From Pseudoclavibacter chungangensis (GTDB taxonomy: Bacteria; Actinomycetota; Actinomycetes; Actinomycetales; Microbacteriaceae), in assembly GCF_013410545.1 (NCBI RefSeq), contig NZ_JACCFV010000001.1, positions 2,728,001 through 2,792,000 of the forward strand: a stretch of DNA of 64,000 bases, given 5' to 3'. Position numbers and translations under genes: made by a program. Shown here in pieces: positions 54,822 through 63,180 of this stretch. The notes beneath the pieces were generated by a model. That model was not told where the DNA came from. It saw nothing but the letters and a program-made list of their open reading frames with translations, and did no database searches. Positions within the stretch are counted from its first letter, which is position 1. Each line of letters opens with the position of its first letter.

Positions 54822-54850
54822 ACGCTAACTGAGTGAGCACTCACTCCGCA
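54822..54850 (-). promoter_or_regulatory. TetR promoter with embedded palindromic operator
   Basis: Minus strand: the operator GAGTGA-GTGC-TCACTC (54846-54831) fills the spacer just upstream of -10 TAGCGT (54827-54822). Its form, GTGA-N4-TCAC, is common for autoregulating TetR proteins. Confidence 0.6.
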
Positions 54851-54913
54851 ACTGAGGACGACCTCACCCAGCGAACACCCACCGACCCGGCCGCGACACT
54901 GCCCAGCACCGCA

Positions 54914-54968
54914 TTCCGGGTGGTTTTCGGGGTTCCGGGGCACCCGGAACCCCGAAAACCACCCGGAA
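54914..54968 (-). repeat. 55-bp dispersed palindromic element, copy 1 (terminator of rnhA)
   Basis: Two perfect 26-bp arms (54914-54939 and 54943-54968) around a 3-nt loop, 16 bp after the RNase HI stop. Nearly the same sequence recurs at 63096-63150. Confidence 0.88.
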
Positions 54969-54983
54969 CTCGCGGGACCACGG

Positions 54984-56006
54984 TCAGCGGATCGGCGTGA
55001 GTTGGCGGAACCGGAGCCGCCACGCGCCGTCGCCCGGGCCGAGCGTGTCGAAGGTCCACAGCGAGCTCGTCGCGACACGGCCCGCGCGCCACTCGGCCTC
55101 ACCGACGACGAGCACGGTCGACGGGCCGATCTCGTGCGCCGTCACGCCATCGGGACGCAGGCGCACCGCCGCGGCGACCGCGTCGTCGCGCGTCCGCGTC
55201 GCGCCGTCGGCACCGATGAACGCGAAATCGGGGTGCGCGAGCTCCTCGAGCGCGGCGCGGCCGACCTCGAGGCTCCGGCGCTCGTGGTCGACGACCTCGT
55301 GGTCACCTCCGGCCGCCTCGTCACCGTCGTCGCCGAGTTCGAAGAGCGCGGCGACGTCGTCGTCGACCTCGTCCACGACGAGCCGCGGCGCGCCCCGCTG
55401 CTCGGACCGGCCTGGGGCCGACGCGCTCGTCGCGGCCACGGGGTCGCTCCGGTCCGCGCGTCCCCGGTCCGCGACACCGCCCGCCGACCCGACGGCGCGT
55501 CCCGAGGACGACGCGCGTCCGGCGTCGGCCGCGTCGCCGACACGCCGACCGAAGCCGGGGCCCGTATCGGGCGCCCGCTTCTCGGCGAAGGCCGTCGCCG
55601 CGGCCCGCGCGCGATCGTCCGCGGCCTCGTTCTCCGCATGGCCGGCGTGTCCCTTGACCCACTCGAACGTCACGTCACGGCCGTCGAGCGCCGCGTCGAG
55701 GCGCTTCATGAGCTCGAGATTCAGCACGGGCTTGCCGTCGCGCTTCTTCCACCCGTTGCGCTTCCACCCCCGGATCCACTTCGTGCACGAGTCGATGACG
55801 TACTTGGAATCGCACAGGATGCGCAGCGGCTCCTCGAATCCCGCGGTCGCGTCGAGCAGCTCGGCGACGGCCGTCAGCTCGCCGATGTTGTTCGTGCCCG
55901 TCGGGAACCCGCCGGCGCGCCACGTCTCATCGTCCACGTACCAGGCCCATCCGGTGGGCCCTGGGTTTCCGAGCGAGGAGCCGTCTGCGGCCGCGGTGAT
56001 CGTCAT
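54984..56006 (-). CDS. rnhA: Ribonuclease HI fused to an NTF2-like C-terminal domain
   Basis: 340 residues. Residues 1-140 are RNase HI, which cuts RNA in RNA-DNA hybrids; the acidic catalytic set is visible in AAADGSSLGNPGP (Asp), NNIGELTAV (Glu), LCDSKYVID (Asp) and NEAADDRAR (Asp), with EWVKGHAGH between. A disordered arginine/alanine linker (140-220) leads to a second domain (225-340) with VVDHERRSLEVGRAALEELA, FAFIGADGATRTRDDAVAAA and SSLWTFDTLGPGDGAWRLRF, which reads as a DUF4440/SnoaL (NTF2-like) fold. ATG 56006 is preferred over TTG 56018. The fusion is unusual. Confidence 0.86.
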   Translation of the reverse strand: MTITAAADGSSLGNPGPTGWAWYVDDETWRAGGFPTGTNNIGELTAVAELLDATAGFEEPLRILCDSKYVIDSCTKWIRGWKRNGWKKRDGKPVLNLELMKRLDAALDGRDVTFEWVKGHAGHAENEAADDRARAAATAFAEKRAPDTGPGFGRRVGDAADAGRASSSGRAVGSAGGVADRGRADRSDPVAATSASAPGRSEQRGAPRLVVDEVDDDVAALFELGDDGDEAAGGDHEVVDHERRSLEVGRAALEELAHPDFAFIGADGATRTRDDAVAAAVRLRPDGVTAHEIGPSTVLVVGEAEWRAGRVATSSLWTFDTLGPGDGAWRLRFRQLTPIR

Positions 56007-56229
56007 GCTCCCATCCAATCAGCCCGGTCCGAGCGTGCCGGGCGCGGCGGCGTCCTCGGCGATTCGCGGTGGCACGGCCACCTGGACCGTCGACCGTCGA
56101 CCGTCCCCGACCCTCGTGGCCCGGCGCCCGCCGGACGTCGCCGGCCACCCGTCATCCGTCGTCCGGCGCCGGCTGCCCTTCCCTTCGACTGTGCGACGGG
56201 CGCACTCGGGTCACCGAGCGACGACGCAC

Positions 56230-58887
56230 TCAGGCGTCCCGGTTCGCGCCCCTCGTCGTCCGCCGCGTCGGCGTCGCCGCCCACGGGTCCTCGGGCCAGG
56301 GGTGCTTCGGGTACCGCCCACGCATCTCGGCACGGACCTGCGCGTAGGGCCCCGACCAGAACGAGGCGAGATCGTCCGTCACCGCGACGGGACGGCCCGC
56401 GGGCGAGAGGAGGTGGAACAGGACGGGGACGCGGCCCGCGACGAGCCTGGGCGTCTGCGCCCAGCCGAAGCACTCCTGGAGCTTGACGGCGACGACCGGG
56501 CGGCCGTCCGGATCGTCGACGGACGGGTAGTCGATGCGCACGTGTGAGCCGCTCGGCACCGCGAGGCGCTCGGGAACGAGCTCGTCGAGTCGGGCGGCCG
56601 CGGGCCACGGAAGCAGGCGCCGGAGCGGGTCGGCGAGGTCGATGCGGGATGCCGGGACGCCGCTCGTGAGGCGGCCGATCTCGGGGGCGAGCCACCCGTC
56701 GAGACGCGCGCGGAGCGCCTCCTCCCCCACATCCGGCCACGGGTCGCCGAGTTCGCGGTGCAGGAGGCCGAGCCGGCGGCGGAGCGCGTCGGCCGCGGCC
56801 GACCACCCGATGACGTCGAGTCCGCTCGACGCGAGTGCGGCCTCGACCGCCGCCCGTTCGTCGGCGCCCCCGCTCGCGGTGACCGGGGTCGACGAGCGCA
56901 GGATCGCCCCGATGCGCTCCTCGCGCCGCACCGTGACGCGGCCGCCCTCGAAGGACGCCGCGACGACCGTCGCACGGAGGGGCTCGGCGGCGCGCACCGC
57001 GGTCGCCTCGTCGAGCCACGCCGCACTCCGGACGACCGCCCCCGTTCCCGACGCCACCCGCCCCTGCGCCCGGGCCGCCTCGGCGACCGCGAGCCACGGG
57101 GCGCCGTCCAGCGGCCCGCCGGGCGGGAGTGCCGCCCGCGTGCCCGAGGCGAGGAGGTACACCGACGCGTCGCGGTCGACGAGCCGGGCGACGCGGTCCG
57201 GGTACGCGAGCGCGACGACGAGGCCGACGTCGGTGCGCTCGGCGGTCGTCGCCGTGCGACGGTCGGCCGAGGGCCCGGGTGGTTCCGGCGCGGTCCCGGT
57301 ACGGTCAGCCGTGTGCCAGCGCGCGATGCGTTCGAGTCGCTCGACGTCGGCCCGCCAGCGCGCCTCGTCGGGATGGCGCCCCGCGCGCAGTGCACGGAGG
57401 GTCGTCGTCAGGTCGCCACCGTCGGCGCGCACGTCGCCGCCGACGAGCGCCGTGACCTCGGCGGCCTCGCGCGCCCCGACCGGCCCTGCCCCGACGACGA
57501 GGGCACGACCGAGCCGCGGGTCGGCGGGGATGCGGGCGAGTTCATGCCCTGTGCCGGTCGCCCGTCCCGCGTCGTCGACGGCCCCGAGTGCTTGCAGTAC
57601 CGCGAGCGCGTCCGACATCGCGAGCGCCGGCGGCGCATCCGGGAGTGACAGGCCGACGCCCCCGGGCGCGCCCCAGCAGGCGAGCAGGAGCGCCGCCTCG
57701 ACGAGATCCGCCGACGCGATCTCCGGTGTCGGGTGCGCCGGTGCCGCCGCGAACGTGCGCTCGTCGAAGCAGCGCACGACGACGCCCGGACCCTGGCGAG
57801 CCGCACGGCCCGCGCGTTGCTCGCTCGAGGCCCGCGAGGCGGAGCGCGACACGAGCCCCGTCATGCCCCGCACGGAATCGCGCCGGGGGACGCGCGCGAG
57901 CCCCGAGTCGACGACGAGCCGCACGCCGGGCACCGTGAGCGAGGACTCGGCGACCGCCGTGCTCACGACGATGCGCGGCGGATCGTGCTCGGAACGACCG
58001 GCGATCGCGCGATCCTGTTGCGCGGTGGGCGCGCGACCGTGGAGTTCGAGCACCTCGGCGCCACGCACGGTGCGACGGAGCCGTTCCGCGACGAGTCGGA
58101 CCTCGCGGGCCCCGGGCACGAACACGAGCGCATCGGCATCGGGATGCCGCCGCCGCAGCTCGGTGAACGTGCTCGCGGTCTCGTCGGCGACGTGGTCGAG
58201 GAAGCCGCGGACGACGCCGCGTTCGTCGAGCCGCGGGCCGTCCCCCGGTCGCCACCGCACCTCGAGCGGGAAGGGCTGCGCGGGCGAGTCGACGAGCGGC
58301 GCGGGCGTTCCGTCGGCCGCGGGGAGCAGCTCCGCGAACCGCTGCGCGTCGACCGTCGCGGACATCGCGACGACGACGAGGTCGTCGCGCAATTGCCGGA
58401 CCTCGCCCAGGAGACCGACGAGCAGATCCGTGTCGAGCGAGCGCTCGTGCACCTCGTCGAGCACGACGGCGGCGACGCCGTCGAGGCCCGGGTCGTCGAG
58501 CACGCGGCGCAGGAGGACGCCGGGCGTGACGAACTCGATCTGCGCGCCGCGGTCGATCCGGCGGTCGCCGCGCACCGTGTAGCCCGCCCGGGCGCCGAGC
58601 GGTGAGCCGTCGAGCGACGCGAGGCGGCGGGCGGCGGCACGCACAGCGACCCGGCGCGGCTGGGTGACGACGACGCGCCCCGTGCTGCCGCGTCCGGCGA
58701 CGAGGTTCGTGACGAGCGGCGGCACGAGGGTCGTCTTCCCCGACCCCGGCGGCGCCTGGACGACCGCCGCCGGCGCGCCGCTCGAGTGTTCGATCGCGTC
58801 GCGCAGCGCGTCGAGCGCACCCGCGAACGGCAACCCCGAGCCGATGCGCCCGAGCTCGAAGGGTGCGCGCGCTCGCTCGTGGACCAT
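56230..58887 (-). CDS. hrpB: ATP-dependent RNA helicase HrpB
   Basis: 885 residues, DEAH/RHA-type helicase. Walker A VVQAPPGSGKTTLVPPLV (about 46), TQPRRVAVRAAARRLAS, Walker B VVLDEVHERSLDTDLL (DEVH) and MSATVDAQ, then the helicase C domain (VLELHGRAPTAQQDRAIAGR, VVSTAVAESSLTVPGVRLVV, QRAGRAAR) and the HrpB C-terminal domain (DYPSVDDPDGRPVVAVKLQE, SPAGRPVAVTDDLASFW). Full length. The physiological RNA target of HrpB is not well known. Confidence 0.93.
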   Translation of the reverse strand: MVHERARAPFELGRIGSGLPFAGALDALRDAIEHSSGAPAAVVQAPPGSGKTTLVPPLVTNLVAGRGSTGRVVVTQPRRVAVRAAARRLASLDGSPLGARAGYTVRGDRRIDRGAQIEFVTPGVLLRRVLDDPGLDGVAAVVLDEVHERSLDTDLLVGLLGEVRQLRDDLVVVAMSATVDAQRFAELLPAADGTPAPLVDSPAQPFPLEVRWRPGDGPRLDERGVVRGFLDHVADETASTFTELRRRHPDADALVFVPGAREVRLVAERLRRTVRGAEVLELHGRAPTAQQDRAIAGRSEHDPPRIVVSTAVAESSLTVPGVRLVVDSGLARVPRRDSVRGMTGLVSRSASRASSEQRAGRAARQGPGVVVRCFDERTFAAAPAHPTPEIASADLVEAALLLACWGAPGGVGLSLPDAPPALAMSDALAVLQALGAVDDAGRATGTGHELARIPADPRLGRALVVGAGPVGAREAAEVTALVGGDVRADGGDLTTTLRALRAGRHPDEARWRADVERLERIARWHTADRTGTAPEPPGPSADRRTATTAERTDVGLVVALAYPDRVARLVDRDASVYLLASGTRAALPPGGPLDGAPWLAVAEAARAQGRVASGTGAVVRSAAWLDEATAVRAAEPLRATVVAASFEGGRVTVRREERIGAILRSSTPVTASGGADERAAVEAALASSGLDVIGWSAAADALRRRLGLLHRELGDPWPDVGEEALRARLDGWLAPEIGRLTSGVPASRIDLADPLRRLLPWPAAARLDELVPERLAVPSGSHVRIDYPSVDDPDGRPVVAVKLQECFGWAQTPRLVAGRVPVLFHLLSPAGRPVAVTDDLASFWSGPYAQVRAEMRGRYPKHPWPEDPWAATPTRRTTRGANRDA

Positions 58888-59116
58888 GCGCCGAGTCTTC
58901 CAGGTCGGCGCACGGAGAGCCCGGACGCGACGCGATCGGCGTCCCCGTTCGGGCCGGGCGCGGTACCCGGCAGCGGACGACGTCCGCGAGCCCGGGCGAC
59001 ACGAGCGGCCGACGAGCGCGTCGGGCGCGACGTGCCGCGGGTAGCACGAGCGACCGGTGACCAGCGGCCGCGTGAGGCGCGACGTCCCCCGGGCGACGCT
59101 CGCGATCGACGGCGGC

Positions 59117-60346
59117 TCAGGCGCGACGCGGCGTGCTCGGTCCCTCCCGGACGAGGAGTGCGACGAGCGCGAACGCGAGGACGCCGCACGCGAGCATCGT
59201 CGTGGCCATGACCGCCGCGTTTGCGCCGCCGAGCGCGGCGAGCGGGGGCACGATCGCGCCGACGAGGAACTGCGACGTCCCGATGAGCGCCGCCGCGGTA
59301 CCTGCCCCGGACGCGTGGTCCTGGAGCGCGAGCGACGGCAGGTTCGGCGCGAGGAACCCCTGCATCCCCACGACGCCGAGGAGCGGCACGAGCACGGCGA
59401 CGAGTCCGAGGCCGAACCACGTGCCGACGAGCATCGCGCACGAGCCGACGCCCCCCACCGCGAGCGCGCCGAGCACGATGCGCTTGAGCGTCGTGCGCCC
59501 CACGAAGAACACGTTCACCTGGCTGCAGGCGACGATCATGACCGAGTTCACGGCGAACAGCGCGGCGAACGCCACCTCGGAGAGGCCGAACTGGTTCTGC
59601 AGCACGAGCGCGCTCATGGAGATGTAGGAGAAAAGGACGCACTGCGCGAGTCCCGCGGCGAGCACCATGCCCATGAAGCGCACGTCGCCGAGGAGCCCGC
59701 CGATGCGGCGTGCGAGCGCGCGGAGTCCGCCGGCCGAACGCCGCTCGGGCGCGAGCGTGTCGGGAACCGTCGACCACGCGAGCACGAACAGCGCGGCGCC
59801 GATGCCGGAGAGCGTGACGAACAGGCCACGCCAATCCGTCCACACGAGCAGTGCGCCACCGAGCAGCGGCGCGAGGACGGGCGCGAGGCCCGTGACGATC
59901 ATGAGGCGCGAGAAGATCCGCGCCATGCCGGCACCGTCGGCGAGGTCGCGCACGATCGCACGCGAGACCACGATCCCCGCGGCACCCGCGAACCCCTGCA
60001 CGGCGCGGGCGACGAGCAGCACGACGACGTCGCCCGCGAACGCACACACGAGGGAGGCGATCGTGAAGCCCGCGACCCCGACGAGGATCGGAACGCGCCT
60101 GCCGATGCGGTCGCTCATGGGCCCCGCGACGAGCTGCCCGATCGCGAGACCGACCATGCAGGCCGACATGGTGAGCTGCGCGAGCGTGTCCCCGATCGCG
60201 AGATCGGCGGCGAGGACGGGGAGCCCCGGGAGGTAGAGGTCCATCGAGAGGGGCCCGAACGCCCCGAGTGCCCCGAGGGCGACGAGCAGGAGAGCGCTCG
60301 GCCCGCCGTCCGCGCGTCGCCCGTCGGCGTCCGTGCGATCGGTCAT
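59117..60346 (-). CDS. Bcr/CflA family multidrug efflux transporter (MFS)
   Basis: 409 residues with 12 membrane spans. Family motifs: GAFGPLSMDLYLPGLPVLAA in span 1, GQLVAGPMSDRIGRRVPIL (motif A), and VQGFAGAAGIVVSRAIVRDL (motif of Bcr/CflA, DHA1). A -10 TACGCT (plus-strand 60353-60358) is 6 nt before the ATG, hence a leaderless mRNA. Divergent from the carboxylase alpha gene. Substrates unknown. Confidence 0.91.
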   Translation of the reverse strand: MTDRTDADGRRADGGPSALLLVALGALGAFGPLSMDLYLPGLPVLAADLAIGDTLAQLTMSACMVGLAIGQLVAGPMSDRIGRRVPILVGVAGFTIASLVCAFAGDVVVLLVARAVQGFAGAAGIVVSRAIVRDLADGAGMARIFSRLMIVTGLAPVLAPLLGGALLVWTDWRGLFVTLSGIGAALFVLAWSTVPDTLAPERRSAGGLRALARRIGGLLGDVRFMGMVLAAGLAQCVLFSYISMSALVLQNQFGLSEVAFAALFAVNSVMIVACSQVNVFFVGRTTLKRIVLGALAVGGVGSCAMLVGTWFGLGLVAVLVPLLGVVGMQGFLAPNLPSLALQDHASGAGTAAALIGTSQFLVGAIVPPLAALGGANAAVMATTMLACGVLAFALVALLVREGPSTPRRA

Positions 60347-60474
60347 CCTGTCAGCGTATCCCTGCGTCCGGCCACAACCGAACGCCGTCATCCGCGGTTC
60401 CGACAAGTGAAGCCCCACAACATTGTGCACCCCCGCTAATTGGATGACGTACAAGTCCCATAGGCTGATGGACT

Positions 60475-62256
60475 ATGGCCCGAATCCAGAAGCTGCTGAT
60501 CGCCAACAGGGGCGAGATCGCCGTCCGAATCGTCCGAGCCGCTCGGGACGCGGGCATCGCCTCCGTCGCCGTGTACGCCGATCAGGACCGTGACGCCTCC
60601 CACGTCCGCCTCGCCGACGAGGCATACGCGCTGCGCGGCACGACGAGCGCCGACACCTACCTCGTCGTCGACAAGCTCCTCTCCGTCGCCCGCCGGGCCG
60701 GCGCGGACGCCGTGCACCCCGGGTACGGCTTCCTCGCCGAGAACGCCGACTTCGCCCGAGCCGTCATCGCCGCCGGCCTCACGTGGATCGGCCCCTCGCC
60801 GGAGGCCATCGAGGCGCTCGGCGACAAGGTCACCGCGCGCCACGTCGCCGAGAAGGTCGGTGCTCCCCTCGCGCCCGGGACGCTCGAGCCCGTCTCCGGT
60901 CCCGACGAGGTGCTCGCGTTCGCCGACGAGTTCGGCCTGCCCGTCGCGATCAAGGCCGCGTTCGGCGGCGGCGGGCGCGGCCTCAAGGTCGCGCGCACGC
61001 GCGACGAGATCCCCGAACTGTTCGAGTCGGCGACCCGCGAGGCCGTCACGGCGTTCGGTCGCGGCGAGTGCTTCGTCGAGAAGTACCTCAACCGCCCGCG
61101 CCACGTCGAGACCCAGTGCCTCGCCGACGCGCACGGCAACGTCGTCGTCGTCTCGACGCGCGACTGCTCGCTGCAGCGCCGCCACCAGAAGCTCGTCGAG
61201 GAGGCGCCCGCGCCGTACCTCACGCCCGAGCAGAACGCGGAGCTCTACCGGGCCTCGAAGGCGATCCTGCGCGAGGTCGGGTACGTCGGCGCCGGGACGT
61301 GCGAGTTCCTGCTCGCGTCCGACGGCACGGTCGCGTTCCTCGAGGTCAACACGCGCCTCCAGGTCGAGCACCCCGTCTCGGAGGAGGTCACGGGCCTCGA
61401 CCTCGTGCGCGAGCAGTTCCGCATCGCCGAGGGCGAGGTGCTCGGCTACGACGACCCCGAGCCGCGCGGCCACTCGTTCGAGTTCCGCATCAACGGTGAG
61501 GACCCGGGCCGGGGCTTCGTCCCCTCCCCCGGCACGATCACGCTCTTCAAGCCGTGCGGCGGCCCCGGTGTGCGCATCGACTCCGGCGTGCGCACGGGCG
61601 ACGTCGTCTCTGGCGCGTTCGACTCGCTCCTCGCGAAGGTCATCGTGACGGGCACGACGCGCGAGGAGGCGCTCGAGCGTGCCCGCCGCGCGCTCGACGA
61701 CTTCGAGGTCGCGGGCATCCCGACGGTCCTCCCCTTCCACCGCGACGTCGTGCGACAGCCGGCGTTCACGGCCGAGGACGGTCACTTCGGCGTGTTCACG
61801 CGCTGGATCGAGACCGACTACGTCAACACGCTCGAGCCCTGGAACGGCGAGTCCGAGGACGCACCGCAGCCGGGCGGTCGACGCAGCGTCGTCGTCGAGG
61901 TGAACGACAAGCGCATCGAGGTGTCGCTGCCCGAGCGCATGCTCGTCGGCGCGGGCATCCAGCACGGCGGCCTCGGTCGCACGATGGCGGGGCACGCGCC
62001 GCGTCGTCGCACGCCCGGTTCGGTCGAGACGGCGGGTGCGGGCACGGTGACCGCCCCCATGCAGGCGACGATCGTGAAGTTCGCCGTCGAGGAGGGGCAG
62101 AAGGTCGTCAAGGGCGATCTGCTCGTCGTGCTCGAGGCGATGAAGATGGAGCAGCCGATCGCGTCACAGCGCGACGGCGTCGTGCGCAGCATCCACGGTG
62201 CACCGGGTGAGACGGTTCCGAGCGGGACGCCGCTGCTCGAGATCGCCGACGAGTAG
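60475..62256 (+). CDS. accA: Acyl-CoA carboxylase alpha subunit (biotin carboxylase and BCCP)
   Basis: 593 residues. Residues 1-450 are the ATP-grasp biotin carboxylase ([67 protein letters not shown]) and 515-593 the biotin carrier ([31 protein letters not shown] with biotinyl lysine). It carboxylates biotin with bicarbonate and ATP, and serves AccD/AccE encoded 14 kb away. A -10-like TAGGCT at 60461-60466 lies 8 nt before the ATG, so little leader is expected. Confidence 0.95.
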   Translation: MARIQKLLIANRGEIAVRIVRAARDAGIASVAVYADQDRDASHVRLADEAYALRGTTSADTYLVVDKLLSVARRAGADAVHPGYGFLAENADFARAVIAAGLTWIGPSPEAIEALGDKVTARHVAEKVGAPLAPGTLEPVSGPDEVLAFADEFGLPVAIKAAFGGGGRGLKVARTRDEIPELFESATREAVTAFGRGECFVEKYLNRPRHVETQCLADAHGNVVVVSTRDCSLQRRHQKLVEEAPAPYLTPEQNAELYRASKAILREVGYVGAGTCEFLLASDGTVAFLEVNTRLQVEHPVSEEVTGLDLVREQFRIAEGEVLGYDDPEPRGHSFEFRINGEDPGRGFVPSPGTITLFKPCGGPGVRIDSGVRTGDVVSGAFDSLLAKVIVTGTTREEALERARRALDDFEVAGIPTVLPFHRDVVRQPAFTAEDGHFGVFTRWIETDYVNTLEPWNGESEDAPQPGGRRSVVVEVNDKRIEVSLPERMLVGAGIQHGGLGRTMAGHAPRRRTPGSVETAGAGTVTAPMQATIVKFAVEEGQKVVKGDLLVVLEAMKMEQPIASQRDGVVRSIHGAPGETVPSGTPLLEIADE

Positions 62257-62263
62257 ACCCGAC

Positions 62264-62309
62264 CGCACACGAGCGAGGCCCCTCCGCGGAGGGGCCTCGC
62301 TCGTGTGCG
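62264..62309 (+). terminator. 46-bp perfect palindrome terminator of accA
   Basis: Fully self-complementary over 46 bp, 7 bp after the accA stop. No U-run follows. Confidence 0.82.
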
Positions 62310-62402
62310 CCGCGTTCGCGCGCACCTCGTTCGGGCACGTGGCGTCGTCCGATCACGCCGCGTGCGCGCACACGCGATCATGCACACCCGAACACGCGCG
62401 CC

Positions 62403-62592
62403 GCGCGCCCCGTTCGTATGCGCCGCTCTCGCGAGTACCGTTCGCGCCCCAGCGCCCCGTTGGTACGCGCCGCCTCAACGTGCGCCCCGTTCGCGTGCGC
62501 CACACGCCCCATTCGTACGCGCCGTTTTCGTGCGCGCCATTTTATGCGTCCGCGTTTCGTGCGCCCACGTTTCGTACGCGCCACGTTCGACC
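62403..62592. repeat. Degenerate ~25-bp repeat array in a gene-poor gap
   Basis: About six imperfect copies of a unit close to GTGCGCCCCGTTCGTACGCGCC plus a variable T-rich end lie head to tail; weaker copies start near 62305. The gap 62310-62716 has no gene I can support. On the minus strand it reads as Arg/Lys-rich frames without family resemblance. Confidence 0.6.
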
Positions 62593-62716
62593 CACCGCGC
62601 GGCGCGCCGGCCGATGGAGCAGGTGCGGCCGAGTCGAGCTCCCTGCCGATGACGCGCGAGCCGCACACCGGCAGACGGCGACGCGAGGTCACTCGACGCC
62701 GACGCGACCCCGTGCG

Positions 62717-62980
62717 TCAGTGCGCGCTGGTGGCGTCCGTCGCGGTTCGCGTCGCTGCCGGGTCGGGCGCGTCGTCCCACGGGACGGGCGTCGACGCGTA
62801 GGCCGCGAACTCGGCCGGCTCGCGACCGATCCAGCTCGCCTGCCGCCCGCACCACGCGAGCGCCCTCGCGAGGTGCACGCCGATCGTGCGCTGCGGACGC
62901 AGTTCGTGCCGGCGCGATCCGCCGACCCGCCGGGCGGACCAGGACACCGCGTTCTGTCGGGGTGACGCCTGTGCGGTCAT
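62717..62980 (-). CDS. Small protein of unknown function
   Basis: 87 residues from ATG 62980 (opens MTAQASPRQNAVSWSARRVG). The middle LHARALAW-like region IGVHLARALAWCGRQASWIG is amphipathic with three tryptophans, and the C-terminus is Ala/Thr-rich. No signal peptide, span or known motif. Codon third positions are strongly GC as in its neighbours. It is the first gene upstream of the flavoprotein's terminator and is followed by the repeat array. Function unknown; it might be a lineage-specific gene. Confidence 0.55.
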   Translation of the reverse strand: MTAQASPRQNAVSWSARRVGGSRRHELRPQRTIGVHLARALAWCGRQASWIGREPAEFAAYASTPVPWDDAPDPAATRTATDATSAH

Positions 62981-63095
62981 CGTTCGTCTCGCTTCCGTCG
63001 TGGTTGGCTCGACGATACGAAGCTCACCCGAGGACGAACAGACCCGATCGAAACACGTCGTCACAGAGTGACGTCACACGACGCGAACGCCCGCG

Positions 63096-63150
63096 TTCCG
63101 GGTGGTTTTCGGGCTTCCGGGTGCCCCGGAACCCCGAAAACCGCCCGGAA
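63096..63150 (-). repeat. 55-bp dispersed palindromic element, copy 2 (terminator of lpdA)
   Basis: Arms 63096-63121 and 63125-63150 pair with two mismatches (24 of 26) around a TGC loop, 30 bp after the flavoprotein stop. Arm 1 differs from arm 1 of copy 1 at a single base. Confidence 0.85.
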
Positions 63151-63180
63151 CTCGCTCGCGTTCGCGAGCGCTCGGGGTGG

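Noticed and set aside
62378..62692. Basic Arg/Lys-rich minus-strand frame
   Set aside because: Its repeats arise from the degenerate DNA array; it has no ribosome site and no recognisable family.
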